From Paenibacillus albiflavus (GTDB taxonomy: Bacteria > Bacillota > Bacilli > Paenibacillales > NBRC-103111), in contig NZ_SKFG01000001.1 of the NCBI RefSeq assembly GCF_004344915.1, positions 434,001-498,000 on the forward strand: DNA of 64,000 nucleotides. The letters run 5' to 3'. The position numbers and the translations under genes are program-made. The notes beneath the pieces were generated by a model. The model was given only the letters and a program-made list of their open reading frames with translations, was not told where the DNA came from and searched no databases. Positions 18,155-27,696 of the stretch are shown in pieces. Within the stretch, counting starts at the first letter, position 1. The number at the start of each line of letters is the position of its first letter.

Positions 18155-20510
18155 GGATTGTCCTCCAGATCATCTCTGGCGTTAGAGGCAAGTGATTAAG
18201 CTCTACTCCAGCAGCAGTTGCAAGACTATTTCCGAGTGCCGCGGGCATACCGATTAAGCCATGCTCACCGATCCCACGCAATCCGTAAGGCGCTTCCAAG
18301 AATGGAGTCTCGACAAATTCAATGCAGTACTCCGGCTGTTCTCCATAGCGAAGTAATTTATAGGTGCGAAATTGGGGATTTAAAATGTTACCTTTATCAT
18401 CGAATTGAAATGCCTCACGGCTAGCATAGCTTAGCCCCATACTCATCGCACCTGTGATTTGGCTACGTGCCATTTCAGGATTGATCACCTTGCCAGCATC
18501 GATGACTGTTGCGGCTTTAACAATTTTATACGTGTAATCTCTTGTATTTAATTCCACCTCTACCGCTTGTGCGCCAACCGTCCACTCTGGGCCTGGGTTT
18601 CCTTTACCTGTTTCAGGATCCAATGGGGTTAAATTTCGCATTGTATAACTTCCGCGTCCGATTATTTGTCCTCCGATTGTATTCCCATTTGGGAATTTGT
18701 ATCCGTTAGCAATTTTATCGATTGCAATCCAAGTTTCAGGATGATTCTTAAAGTAAACCTTGCCATTTCCAACATCTAAGTCTGCAGGCAAGCATCCTAC
18801 TACAATCGATGCGATGTTTTTTAACTGCTCGATGGCATCGTCAGCTGCTAGGAGAACTGCATTGCCAACTAGAAAAGTACTGCGGCTCGCTACTGTCTTC
18901 CAGTGCTGCGGATCGGTTTCGGTATGCACCTCCATAGAAATATGTATCCGTTGTACATCCATCCGTAACCGTTCAGCTAACAGTTGAGTAAGCGCTGTTC
19001 TTGTGCCTTGACCAATTTCCACTGCACCGCATAGCAGATTAACACTTCCATCGGCATTAAATAAAATGACAGCTCCCGCTCCAGCATCAGTTGGTGTATT
19101 TGAAGTTTTCCAGAAACAGCAGACCCCTATCGCTTTGATGAGATGTCCATTAACTTCACGCAAGGGGCGGTCGTCCCAGTGGACTAAAGATTTCAACTCT
19201 GCAATGCACATAGGCAAATTGCCCAGATTGCTTCTATTTAATGGAGTCTGTGTTGGCGCTGTATCACCTGGTCCTATCGCATTATGAAAGCGAAATTCCA
19301 AAGGATCCATGCCTACTCGACTCGCTAATAAATCCATCGCTCTTTCGATGGTGAAAGTCAATTCAGGATGGCCAAATCCTCGAAATGAAGTAGAATAAGG
19401 ATGATTGGTATACATGCACAAAGAATCACAATGCACATTATCGATCCTGTACGGCCCTGTGCAATCAACAGCTCCTGATCGACTCATCACCGCTCCTCGA
19501 TCGGAATAAGCTCCCCCATCATAAAGATGTAAAATATCTGCAGCCATCAGTCTTCCCTCATGATTGCAGCCAAGTTTGATTCTGGCATCCAAACCAATAT
19601 GGACTGGCGAGGAAATCATATCATTTTCCCTCGTGTTTACTAATTTTACAGCCCTACCATTAACCGCACGGGAAGCTAGAAACGCAAGATATTCCATCTG
19701 AATTGCGGATTTCCCGCCAAAACTGCCTCCTACTAAAGGCGTATGGACGATAACTTTGTGTAGCGGAATATGAAACGACGCGCTAAGTGCCCGTCGAATA
19801 ACAAAAGGCGATTGGGAAGTGGAATGGATGATCACATTCCCATCGGGTAAAATCTCTGCCATACTGCATCGCATTTCTATCGCAGCGTGATCTGCTTGAG
19901 GTAAAGTCACATGTACTTCAGTCGTATAAGCGCAGTTCCTCCACCCTTCCTGCATATTTCCTTTGCGTATTTTGGTTCGATTCGCGATGTTAGTACCAGG
20001 CACTGGATAAACCTTTTCTTCATGCTGCTTGTATGAAGCAAGATCCTCATGAACTAGCGGAGCATCCTTCTGATATGCTGCACTCGGTGAAAGAACTGAC
20101 GGTAATAATTCATATTCTACTTTGATTTGAAGAACCGCCATCTCGGCAATATGCGCTTGTTCAGCAATAACAAGAGCGACGGGTTCTCCGTAATATCTCA
20201 CTTTGTCTATTGCTAGTGGAGGCCGATCTTCCAGTGGTGAACCGGTTAAGATCGGATAATATTTGCCTGTGATAACCGCCTTTACTCCTGGGATTTCGAT
20301 GGCCTGAGACAAATCTATAGATTTGATAGTAGCGTGAGCATGGGGGCTGACAGTTATTGCAGCATGCAAAAGGTCTGGTCTCGTCATATCATTTATATAC
20401 TTGGTTGTCCCTGTAACTTTCTCCCATGTTTCCTTTCGAGGAATGCTTTTTCCAACCGCTTGAACGATCTTAGCTCCCTCCTTTTCGCAATAGCTATATA
20501 ACCCTTTCAA
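18141..20510 (-). CDS. pucD: PucD, xanthine dehydrogenase molybdenum-binding subunit
   Basis: The 789-residue protein has the a/b hammerhead domain (SIPRKETWEKVTGTTKYIND) and molybdopterin-binding regions: STSQSPFVIRR, GGSFGGKSAIQMEY, SFRGFGHPE, EIGQGTRTALTQ and the near-C-terminal GLRGIGEHGLIG, whose Glu is the general base of the family. It oxidises hypoxanthine and xanthine. It leads the five-gene operon pucD-C-E-A-B. The exact start is uncertain: TTG 20510 lies only 2 bases after AGGAGG, and a second GGAGGG just inside the frame is not followed by a normal start codon. Confidence 0.9.
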   Translation of the reverse strand: MKGLYSYCEKEGAKIVQAVGKSIPRKETWEKVTGTTKYINDMTRPDLLHAAITVSPHAHATIKSIDLSQAIEIPGVKAVITGKYYPILTGSPLEDRPPLAIDKVRYYGEPVALVIAEQAHIAEMAVLQIKVEYELLPSVLSPSAAYQKDAPLVHEDLASYKQHEEKVYPVPGTNIANRTKIRKGNMQEGWRNCAYTTEVHVTLPQADHAAIEMRCSMAEILPDGNVIIHSTSQSPFVIRRALSASFHIPLHKVIVHTPLVGGSFGGKSAIQMEYLAFLASRAVNGRAVKLVNTRENDMISSPVHIGLDARIKLGCNHEGRLMAADILHLYDGGAYSDRGAVMSRSGAVDCTGPYRIDNVHCDSLCMYTNHPYSTSFRGFGHPELTFTIERAMDLLASRVGMDPLEFRFHNAIGPGDTAPTQTPLNRSNLGNLPMCIAELKSLVHWDDRPLREVNGHLIKAIGVCCFWKTSNTPTDAGAGAVILFNADGSVNLLCGAVEIGQGTRTALTQLLAERLRMDVQRIHISMEVHTETDPQHWKTVASRSTFLVGNAVLLAADDAIEQLKNIASIVVGCLPADLDVGNGKVYFKNHPETWIAIDKIANGYKFPNGNTIGGQIIGRGSYTMRNLTPLDPETGKGNPGPEWTVGAQAVEVELNTRDYTYKIVKAATVIDAGKVINPEMARSQITGAMSMGLSYASREAFQFDDKGNILNPQFRTYKLLRYGEQPEYCIEFVETPFLEAPYGLRGIGEHGLIGMPAALGNSLATAAGVELNHLPLTPEMIWRTIHDPV

Positions 20511-20550
20511 GTCCTCCTTATCCTATGTATATACCGTTTTTTTCTCTGTA

Positions 20551-21228
20551 TTAATTAATCCGTTCATTAATATCTTTAACATGATCCTCAATGACGAGGA
20601 CTTCAATCATTTCATTGTCCTTCATGAACTTGAAAACACCATTGTTAAAGTCTGTACCTACTTCTTTATAGAAGATTCCCTGGTACTTATCTAAGTGCGT
20701 GTGATTGAAGCAAAGCCTGTAGCCTCCAGATACCTCCAGTAAGTATGCACGAATCCCTTTTTCATAGAAGCCCTCTTGACCTTCCAATTCACGAGACACT
20801 GAAACAATATGTAAATCGACAAATGAAAGTTCATTCAAAAGCACATTAACAATAGAGCCTTTCGTTATTTCTTCCCAACGACTTCGAGCTGTTTGACCCA
20901 AAACGATTTGTGTCACATTTTTTTGTTTTGTTACATCGCATATGACTTTTACAACTGAACGTTTCTCATTATATTTTACAATGAATTCCTCAGCCCCGAG
21001 CTCTTCAGCGATTTTTTTCCATGCGGAAATATAGTGACTTTTCTCGATATCCCACTCGTCTTTCGGTTGCGGGTCGACTGTTAATACATACATAGGACAA
21101 TTAAACATATTAGCAATTCTTCCGCCTCTGCGAATAAGTCGTTCACCGTTCGGTCCATAATATACACAAACCAATATGCATTCATCCATGCTTCCTGTTT
21201 TCATTGTTTCTATTTCACCTCTGTCCAT
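20551..21228 (-). CDS. KdpD/USP-like universal stress domain protein
   Basis: The core is a universal-stress-protein Rossmann fold of the KdpD subtype: ECILVCVYYGPNGERLIRRG, NMFNCPMYVLTVDPQ and IVLGQTARSRWEEITKGSIVN (ATP-loop-like GQTxRSR...GS). No kinase or membrane part is present, and a C-terminal extension of about 70 residues (RLCFNHTHLDKYQGIFYKEV) is not USP-like. In KdpD this domain senses intracellular signals for potassium uptake, in staphylococci including cyclic di-AMP. The gene is divergent from mrpA with 82 bases between, which suggests a role in cation homeostasis, but this is inference. The start is ambiguous among 21228, 21204 and 21189. Confidence 0.65.
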   Translation of the reverse strand: MDRGEIETMKTGSMDECILVCVYYGPNGERLIRRGGRIANMFNCPMYVLTVDPQPKDEWDIEKSHYISAWKKIAEELGAEEFIVKYNEKRSVVKVICDVTKQKNVTQIVLGQTARSRWEEITKGSIVNVLLNELSFVDLHIVSVSRELEGQEGFYEKGIRAYLLEVSGGYRLCFNHTHLDKYQGIFYKEVGTDFNNGVFKFMKDNEMIEVLVIEDHVKDINERIN

Positions 21229-21310
21229 AGATAAATTTCATAGGAGTATTATGGACATGTTTGGACAATAAAATAAGGCTGGTTATTTGAAGAAAAAGGA
21301 GGGGGACTAA

Positions 21311-23704
21311 TTGTATTTACTGTACATCGCTATCTTGATACCCTTTTTCTCCATCCCCTTTATCCCACTGTTGTATAAATACGTACATCGCATACATACT
21401 GGTTGGTTCGTCTTGGTTATTCCCGTCCTTCTGCTCTTCTTTTTCGCACGTTACTATTTCGTCCAGCAGACGATAGAGCCTCTCATTCTTTCCGTGCCAT
21501 GGATTCCATCACTGAATATCCATTTTACGATCTATTTGGATAGTCTCTCATTGCTGTTTGTTTTACTTATTACTGGCGTAGGCACATTGGTCGTGTTTTA
21601 CTCCATTTTCTATATGTCTAAAGATCGGGAAAAATTACATCTCTTTTATGCGTATTTAATGCTTTTTATGGGAGCGATGCTTGGATCTGTTCTTTCAGAC
21701 AACCTCCTTGTGTTATATGCCTTTTGGGAACTTACCAGCGTATCCTCCTTCTTACTTATCGCATTCTGGTATCATCGCAAAAGATCTCGTTACGGTGCTC
21801 AGAAATCGATGTTCATTACGATGAGTGGCGGATTCTCCATGCTGCTCGGCTTCATTATGCTATACGTCACCTCAGGGACATTCAGCATCCGTGAATTAAT
21901 CCTACTCGGCGACCAAATTTCGCAGCACTCGCTTTTTATTCCAGCAATGTATTTCATATTTCTCGGTGTGTTTACGAAGTCAGCACAATTTCCTTTCCAT
22001 ATCTGGCTCCCGGACGCGATGGAAGCTCCTACGCCTATCAGTGCTTATTTGCACTCTGCTACGATGGTCAAAGCTGGCGTATATCTCGTCGCTCGTTTAA
22101 CCCCTATATTCGGTGGGCATCAGGAATGGTTCTGGACCATCACGATCATTGGACTTATTACGCTCTTTATCGGGTCATTAACGGCAATCCGTCAGAGTGA
22201 CCTTAAAGCTTTGCTCGCCTTCTCGACCATTAGCCAAATCGGTTTAATAATGAGCTTGTTAGGTATTGGTTCTATGTCACTCAATAATCAGTATAGCGAC
22301 AGTTCTTTACTGTTTGCGGGTGCAACGTTAGCTGCGATCTTTCATTTAATTAATCACTCGATCTTCAAAGGCTGTCTCTTTATGATGATTGGGATTCTCG
22401 ATCACGAGACAGGTACACGAGATATACGCCGCTTAGGTGGACTGATCCATGTTATGCCCGTCTCCTTCACCTTAACCATGATTGGTTCATTTTCTATGGC
22501 AGGTCTTCCACCCTTTAGTGGCTTCCTAAGTAAGGAAATGTTCTTTAGTGGTGCATTAACGGCTTCTCGTACAATGGGGAGCTGGTTCATCTTCATTCCG
22601 ATCATCGCTTGGGTCGCAAGCATTTTTACCTTTGTTTACTGCATGATTCTCATATTTAAGGTATTCATAGGCCCGTACAAACCTTTGCCACTGGATCGCA
22701 AACCACACGAGGCACCATTCGGCATGCTTGTCTCTCCGATGATCTTAGCCTCACTTGTTGTCATTTTGTTCTTCTTCCCGAATTTGATTGCTTCCTCTCT
22801 GCTGGAACCAACTGTAAAGGCAATTTTACCGCAAGCTTTCGCGAACGGCAGGGAATGGCATGTTCATATTTCCGCATGGCACGGTTTCAATACAGAGCTG
22901 CTGATGACCATGGGAATAATTATTCTAGGCATGCTGCTGTACAAATATTTAACCAAATTTCGCAATATTTACGAAAGTATTCCGTTAAAATTCACCTTGA
23001 ATCAAGCCTATGACAATGGACTTGTTGCAATGGAACGCATTTCCGGCAAATTGATAAGATTCTACATGTACGGCTCGACACCCCTTTACTTGTCCTATCT
23101 TTTCGTATTTGTGATTGTCATCGTCGGAGGCTCGTTATTTCTGCTGAATGGTTTTATCTTTGATCTTTCGAACAATGCTCCGATTGAACTTTATGAATAT
23201 ATGTTAGGGTTCACCATAGTAGCAGCAGCCATATATATGGTATTCACGAAATCCAGATTGATCTCGATTATTGCCGTAAGCGTAATTGGCTATATTGTTT
23301 CACTCTTTTTCGTTATTTTCCGTGCACCAGATTTGGCGCTGACACAGCTAGTCGTTGAAACGATTTCAACAGCACTTTTCCTGCTTTGCTTCTACTTCTT
23401 GCCAAGAGTAAGCAAGTATGTGACACCGATGAAATTAAACATTCGTAATGCCATCATCGCCATTGGAGTCGGAATGACGCTTACTTTAATCGGTCTATCG
23501 ACGCAAGAACATCATTTATTCGATTCGATTGCGGAATATTATAAAGATTCCTATACCCTTGCTGGAGCAAAAAATATAGTGAATGCGATTTTGGTCGACT
23601 TCCGAGCGTTTGATACGATGCTGGAAATAGTCGTTCTCTTCGCTGCAGGCGTAGGTATTTACACTTTAATTAAGCTTCGTCATACAGGGAGGAAAGATCA
23701 GTGA
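21311..23704 (+). CDS. mrpA: MrpA, Na+/H+ antiporter subunit A
   Basis: At 797 residues this is the large subunit of the Mrp (Sha/Mnh) antiporter. The N-terminal two thirds are a complex-I ND5-like transporter domain (DSLSLLFVLLITGVGTLVVFYS, LLVLYAFWELTSVSSFLLI, LPDAMEAPTPISAYLHSATMVKAG, the last carrying proton-path residues). The C-terminal third has the DUF4040/MbhE part (RAPDLALTQLVVETISTALFL). The complex expels Na+ in exchange for protons and supports alkaline pH and salt tolerance. The start is TTG 21311, chosen because GGAGGGGG lies 6 bases upstream. It heads a rightward operon with mrpB overlapping by 4 bases. Confidence 0.95.
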   Translation: MYLLYIAILIPFFSIPFIPLLYKYVHRIHTGWFVLVIPVLLLFFFARYYFVQQTIEPLILSVPWIPSLNIHFTIYLDSLSLLFVLLITGVGTLVVFYSIFYMSKDREKLHLFYAYLMLFMGAMLGSVLSDNLLVLYAFWELTSVSSFLLIAFWYHRKRSRYGAQKSMFITMSGGFSMLLGFIMLYVTSGTFSIRELILLGDQISQHSLFIPAMYFIFLGVFTKSAQFPFHIWLPDAMEAPTPISAYLHSATMVKAGVYLVARLTPIFGGHQEWFWTITIIGLITLFIGSLTAIRQSDLKALLAFSTISQIGLIMSLLGIGSMSLNNQYSDSSLLFAGATLAAIFHLINHSIFKGCLFMMIGILDHETGTRDIRRLGGLIHVMPVSFTLTMIGSFSMAGLPPFSGFLSKEMFFSGALTASRTMGSWFIFIPIIAWVASIFTFVYCMILIFKVFIGPYKPLPLDRKPHEAPFGMLVSPMILASLVVILFFFPNLIASSLLEPTVKAILPQAFANGREWHVHISAWHGFNTELLMTMGIIILGMLLYKYLTKFRNIYESIPLKFTLNQAYDNGLVAMERISGKLIRFYMYGSTPLYLSYLFVFVIVIVGGSLFLLNGFIFDLSNNAPIELYEYMLGFTIVAAAIYMVFTKSRLISIIAVSVIGYIVSLFFVIFRAPDLALTQLVVETISTALFLLCFYFLPRVSKYVTPMKLNIRNAIIAIGVGMTLTLIGLSTQEHHLFDSIAEYYKDSYTLAGAKNIVNAILVDFRAFDTMLEIVVLFAAGVGIYTLIKLRHTGRKDQ

Positions 23705-24126
23705 AATTCACCGATGTATTTTTACAAACCGCGATAAAAATATTGGTGTTCATTATTATGACGTTTTCGATTTATGTTCTGTTCGCAGGGCATCACAATC
23801 CTGGAGGTGGCTTTATCGGCGGGCTTATTACAGCTTCTGCACTCGTCCTCCTCTACATTGCATTCGATCTTCAATCGGTGCGCGATATGATGCCTGTCGA
23901 TTTCAACCAACTGGCTGCCGCAGGCGTTATTGTTGCTGTACTTACGGGAACAGCCTCCTTCTTATTCCATGTTCCATTCCTGACACAGACGTTTACCTAT
24001 GTAAATCTGCCCCTGCTCGGGAAAACGGAGCTTGCTTCAGCTGTCATCTTTGATTTGGGCGTATACATGACCGTTATTGGAACGACAATGACGATAATTA
24101 CGAGTATAAGTGAGGACCAAAAATAA
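23701..24126 (+). CDS. mrpB: MrpB, Na+/H+ antiporter subunit B
   Basis: This 141-residue membrane protein has the MnhB signature GHHNPGGGFIGGLI followed by four membrane segments. It uses a GTG start whose codon lies within the end of mrpA (overlap 4 bases). It belongs to the membrane core of the Mrp complex, next to the C-terminal part of MrpA. Confidence 0.93.
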   Translation: MKFTDVFLQTAIKILVFIIMTFSIYVLFAGHHNPGGGFIGGLITASALVLLYIAFDLQSVRDMMPVDFNQLAAAGVIVAVLTGTASFLFHVPFLTQTFTYVNLPLLGKTELASAVIFDLGVYMTVIGTTMTIITSISEDQK

Positions 24127-24464
24127 TGGAGACTTTCATAACAATTATTGCCGGCATACTATTTACAGTCGGAACCTATCTCATTCTGAACAAAAATCTG
24201 CTTCGGATTATTCTGGGAATAACTCTATTCTCTCACGCTACTCATCTGCTCCTAATGGCCATTAATGGGTTAAAAAAAGGAGCCGCACCCCTTCTCGGGG
24301 AAAATGCCGCCAGCTATACTGATCCGGTGCCGCAAGCCTTGATTCTTACTTCGATCGTCATCAGTTTCGCACTAACCGCATTTCTTCTTGTGCTTGGTTA
24401 TCGCACTTATGTGGAGTTAGGTACCGACAATATGAAGCAATTGAGGGGTAACACGCATGAGTAA
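24126..24464 (+). CDS. mrpC: MrpC, Na+/H+ antiporter subunit C
   Basis: This 112-residue protein with three membrane segments is homologous to NuoK/ND4L: GTYLILNKNLLRIILGITLFSHATHLLL and DPVPQALILTSIVISFALTAFLL are typical. The start overlaps the mrpB stop (TAATG). Confidence 0.93.
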   Translation: METFITIIAGILFTVGTYLILNKNLLRIILGITLFSHATHLLLMAINGLKKGAAPLLGENAASYTDPVPQALILTSIVISFALTAFLLVLGYRTYVELGTDNMKQLRGNTHE

Positions 24465-25941
24465 TGTTTTGATTTTGCCGATCATCATCCCTCTTCTAAC
24501 TGGAATGCTCATGATCTTCTTTCGTAGACATGTTCGTATGCAGCAGTGGCTAATCGTCATAAGCCTACTGCTTACCATTGGGGTTTCTACCTTTATTATT
24601 CATCGAATTTTTCGTCAGGGCATCATTGTTCTCGATGTTGGGGGCTGGCATGCTCCTTACGGCATCTCGTTAGTCGGGGACATGCTATCTGCTTTGCTCG
24701 TACTGATCGCGTCGATCATTTGCCTGATGTGCAGTCTATTTGCTTTCGGTTCAACAAGCAACGACCATAAGGTCCACTTCGTCTATTCTTACATATTATT
24801 GCTGCTTTGCGGTGTAAACGGCTCCTTTCTGACAGGCGATATTTTCAACCTGTTCGTCTTTTTTGAAGTCATGCTGATCTCCTCCTATGTGCTTCTGGCG
24901 CTCGGCGGAAAAAAGATTCAACTCCGTGAATCCATTAAATATGTCATTATTAACGTCATTTCATCGACATTGTTCGTTATCGCTATTGCCTACTTGTATT
25001 CGATTACCGGAACCCTCAATATGGCTCATCTTTCCGAGCGTGTAGCAACAATCGGTCAAGACGGACTGCTTACGACAGTAAGCCTCCTATTCTTGTCTGT
25101 GTTCGCTCTTAAATCAGGGTTATTCCTGTTCTTCTGGTTGCCTGGATCGTACAGTGCAGCCCCTCCTGCAATCGCCGCATTGTTCGCGGCCCTACTGACC
25201 AAAGTCGGAATTTATGCGATCATACGCACATTTACACTGATTTTCTATCATCAGCCCGAAATTACGCACACAATCATTCTCTGTATGGCGGCAATCACAA
25301 TGATACTAGGCGCGTTAGGCGCCGTCTCTTATTGGGAGATCAGAAAAATTCTCGCCTACAACGTAATCGTCGCTGTTGGCTTTATCCTCTTTGGCGTTGG
25401 GATGAGGACCTTCGAGTCATTGACTGGCGCTCTATTTTATTTGATTCACGATATGCTGGCAAAGGCGCTTATTTTCATTCTGGGAGGAGCGATTATTTCC
25501 ATCTTTGGGTCGGACAAGCTTCGGAACTTTAGCGGCTTGCTTCTATTCCGTCCGTCGCTTGGATGGTTGTATTTCATAGCTGCACTCGCCCTTGCAGGAG
25601 TCCCTCCGCTCAGCGGATTCGTTGGCAAAGTCATCATTCTTAAGGGGGGCATTACCGAAGGCCATTTGATCATGTCTGTGATCGGGATTGTTACGAGCCT
25701 CTTGGTGCTCTACTCCGTTATCAAAATCTTTATCCACAGCTTTTGGGGGGAGACGCTGCTAAGCGAAGGGGATCAGAAAGCGACCGGCACCAGCGCCTTA
25801 TTGCCAGGCTCGATTCTAGTCACATTCATTATAGCAATGGGATTAGGAGCGGAATGGGTGCTTACCTATGTAGAGCAAGCGGCTGAGGTTATGACCAACC
25901 CATCAATCTACATCGATGCCGTTTTCAAACAAATCGATTAA
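24457..25941 (+). CDS. mrpD: MrpD, Na+/H+ antiporter subunit D
   Basis: The 494-residue protein is an ND2/ND4-like proton-translocating subunit. The transporter domain includes GDIFNLFVFFEVMLISSYVLL (key Glu), SLLFLSVFALKSGLFLFFWLPGSY (key Lys) and FYLIHDMLAKALIFILGG. It overlaps mrpC by 8 bases. Length and motifs are as expected for an intact subunit. Confidence 0.94.
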   Translation: MSNVLILPIIIPLLTGMLMIFFRRHVRMQQWLIVISLLLTIGVSTFIIHRIFRQGIIVLDVGGWHAPYGISLVGDMLSALLVLIASIICLMCSLFAFGSTSNDHKVHFVYSYILLLLCGVNGSFLTGDIFNLFVFFEVMLISSYVLLALGGKKIQLRESIKYVIINVISSTLFVIAIAYLYSITGTLNMAHLSERVATIGQDGLLTTVSLLFLSVFALKSGLFLFFWLPGSYSAAPPAIAALFAALLTKVGIYAIIRTFTLIFYHQPEITHTIILCMAAITMILGALGAVSYWEIRKILAYNVIVAVGFILFGVGMRTFESLTGALFYLIHDMLAKALIFILGGAIISIFGSDKLRNFSGLLLFRPSLGWLYFIAALALAGVPPLSGFVGKVIILKGGITEGHLIMSVIGIVTSLLVLYSVIKIFIHSFWGETLLSEGDQKATGTSALLPGSILVTFIIAMGLGAEWVLTYVEQAAEVMTNPSIYIDAVFKQID

Positions 25942-25966
25942 GAATTCAACCTAAGAAGTAAAGGAT

Positions 25967-26452
25967 GTGACGAAAATAACTACTCAAATCTTATTAAATT
26001 TGTTGATTGCCTTCGTGTGGATGCTTCTAAATGAATCGTGGAACATCGTCATTTTTGGTATGGGTTACGCTATCGGATTTTTCATTATACTCTCGATGCG
26101 TCGTTTTTTTCCGGAACCATTCTACGGCAGGAAAATCATTTTTATATTTAAATTATTCTCTCTCTTCATCATAGAGCTTCTTAAATCATGCGTCGTGGTC
26201 ATTAGGCAAGTTACCAGGCCAAAACTAAACATTCAGCCAGGCATTTTTCGTTCCGAAACCGTACTGAAAAGCGATTTTGAAATTACGCTGCTCTCTACAT
26301 TATTGACTTTAACACCAGGCTCTGTAGTCATGGAAATTGATCCCGAGGCAGGAGTCATGTTCATTCATGCTATGGATGTAACAGAATTCCGCAATAGTAT
26401 TACCAAAACAAAACGTAAGTTTGAAAAGGCAATTATTGAGGTGATGCGATGA
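25967..26452 (+). CDS. mrpE: MrpE, Na+/H+ antiporter subunit E
   Basis: The N-terminal membrane segments (ILLNLLIAFVWMLLNES, IVIFGMGYAIGFFIIL) and the cytoplasmic region with LLSTLLTLTPGSVVMEIDPE are the MrpE/MnhE signature. It starts at GTG 25967, close behind a weak AAGGA, and overlaps mrpF by 4 bases. MrpE is needed for assembly or stability of the complex. Confidence 0.92.
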   Translation: MTKITTQILLNLLIAFVWMLLNESWNIVIFGMGYAIGFFIILSMRRFFPEPFYGRKIIFIFKLFSLFIIELLKSCVVVIRQVTRPKLNIQPGIFRSETVLKSDFEITLLSTLLTLTPGSVVMEIDPEAGVMFIHAMDVTEFRNSITKTKRKFEKAIIEVMR

Positions 26453-26736
26453 TGTTTGATACTATTATGCTTCTGGCAATGTTCCTGCTCTCAATCTCTG
26501 TTGTAATCGCACTGTACCGCGTGATTAAGGGGCCTTCTATTCACGACCGAATACTGGCGCTCGATTCAATCGGATACATCGTTATTGGGATTGTTGCGGT
26601 TCTCTCCATTATGCTGGATTCTCATGCTTATCTTGAAACTATACTGCTGATTGGTATATTGGCTTTTCTAAGCACGATTGCTCTAAGCAAATATATGGAA
26701 GGAGGAGTTGTGAATGGACGCAAAAGCAATGATTGA
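26449..26736 (+). CDS. mrpF: MrpF, Na+/H+ antiporter subunit F
   Basis: This 95-residue protein has three membrane segments and the family motif RVIKGPSIHDRILALDSIGY. In B. subtilis MrpF also takes part in bile-salt efflux. It overlaps mrpE by 4 bases and mrpG by 23 bases. Confidence 0.92.
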   Translation: MMFDTIMLLAMFLLSISVVIALYRVIKGPSIHDRILALDSIGYIVIGIVAVLSIMLDSHAYLETILLIGILAFLSTIALSKYMEGGVVNGRKSND

Positions 26737-27085
26737 AATTGTAGTTGGGATCTTAGTCATTACCGGCACCATCATAAGCCTAATTAGCTCACTGGGTATT
26801 ATCCGTCTCCCAGATGTTTATAATCGTGCGCACGCTTCAACGAAAAGTGCAACGCTTGGTATCCTTTGTATTTTATTAGGTGCGTTCCTCTATTTTTTCT
26901 TCACGCATGGCGTATCCAGTATCCGCTTATTACTCGGAATCGTATTCGTCTTCTTGACTGCCCCTGTTGCTGGACATATCATTATTCGCTCCGCCCACCG
27001 CTCGAAGGTCACTCTTGCCGATATTAGCGTTCAGGATGATCTCCAGGATTATTTGGAGAGTCAGAAGAACGTAGAATCTAAATGA
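26714..27085 (+). CDS. mrpG: MrpG, Na+/H+ antiporter subunit G
   Basis: This 123-residue protein has three membrane segments and the MnhG signature SSLGIIRLPDVYNRAHASTKSATLG. GGAGG lies inside the end of mrpF, 10 bases before the ATG. It is the last gene of the operon; no strong terminator is evident in the 130 bases that follow. Confidence 0.93.
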   Translation: MDAKAMIEIVVGILVITGTIISLISSLGIIRLPDVYNRAHASTKSATLGILCILLGAFLYFFFTHGVSSIRLLLGIVFVFLTAPVAGHIIIRSAHRSKVTLADISVQDDLQDYLESQKNVESK

Positions 27086-27218
27086 TATAAGTTGGTCGCG
27101 AAGTATGTAACGTTAGGATACAAAACGCCTATTATATCAAAAGAATCTATCAATCGCACAATCACTCTCCTTCTTTCGAACATATTTTAAGAGTATCAAA
27201 CAAGAGGAGATGATATTT

Positions 27219-27646
27219 TGGTACGCATTCTCGATAAAGCTGCCGTTCAGCCACGAAGTAGATTCAACTTGTCAAATTCATTCACAATTAAACGTTCACC
27301 GGCAAGATCTCGTTTAGCAACAATTCGAATTAGAATACCCGTTTTGAATGCTCAACCGAATCGGGTTGAATTAGTAGCAACTATTGGTGTCCAGGGGGTT
27401 ACTGGTATCGCTCAAATTCTATTTAGAATCTTCCGTGACGGAGTAGAGATTTTCAATACACAACAAGGTATTGAATCAGCTGCTTCTGAACAAAACTATG
27501 CTGTCACATTTCAAGCAATCGATAGAAATGTAAGATCCGGTAATCATGTTTACACAGTAACCGCAGAAAACCGAACTGCAAATACCAGAGCTGATATTGT
27601 TGGTCCGATTTCATTTAGTGGGTTAGCCGTTAAAACGAGAACCTGA
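27219..27646 (+). CDS. small beta-rich hypothetical protein, possibly spore-surface
   Basis: TTG at about 27218-27220 follows AAGAGGAGA by 8 bases and gives 142 residues beginning VRILDKAAVQPRSR. There is no signal peptide or membrane segment. The body is Arg/Asn-rich with alternating hydrophobic strands (RVELVATIGVQGVTG, QILFRIFRDGVEIF, YAVTFQAIDRNV, HVYTVTAENRT), suggesting a jelly-roll-like beta fold. Comparable small proteins occur on spore or exosporium surfaces in Bacillales, but I do not recognise the family with certainty. It is monocistronic and closed by the hairpin at 27670. Confidence 0.6.
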
Positions 27647-27669
27647 TTTTGAATTATCCGCTTCTGAAT

Positions 27670-27696
27670 AATAACACGCCTTTAAGGCGTGTTATT
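27670..27696. terminator. bidirectional hairpin terminator
   Basis: AATAACACGCC pairs perfectly with GGCGTGTTATT around a 5-base loop. It lies between convergent genes and touches the stop codon of the deacetylase gene. Confidence 0.8.
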
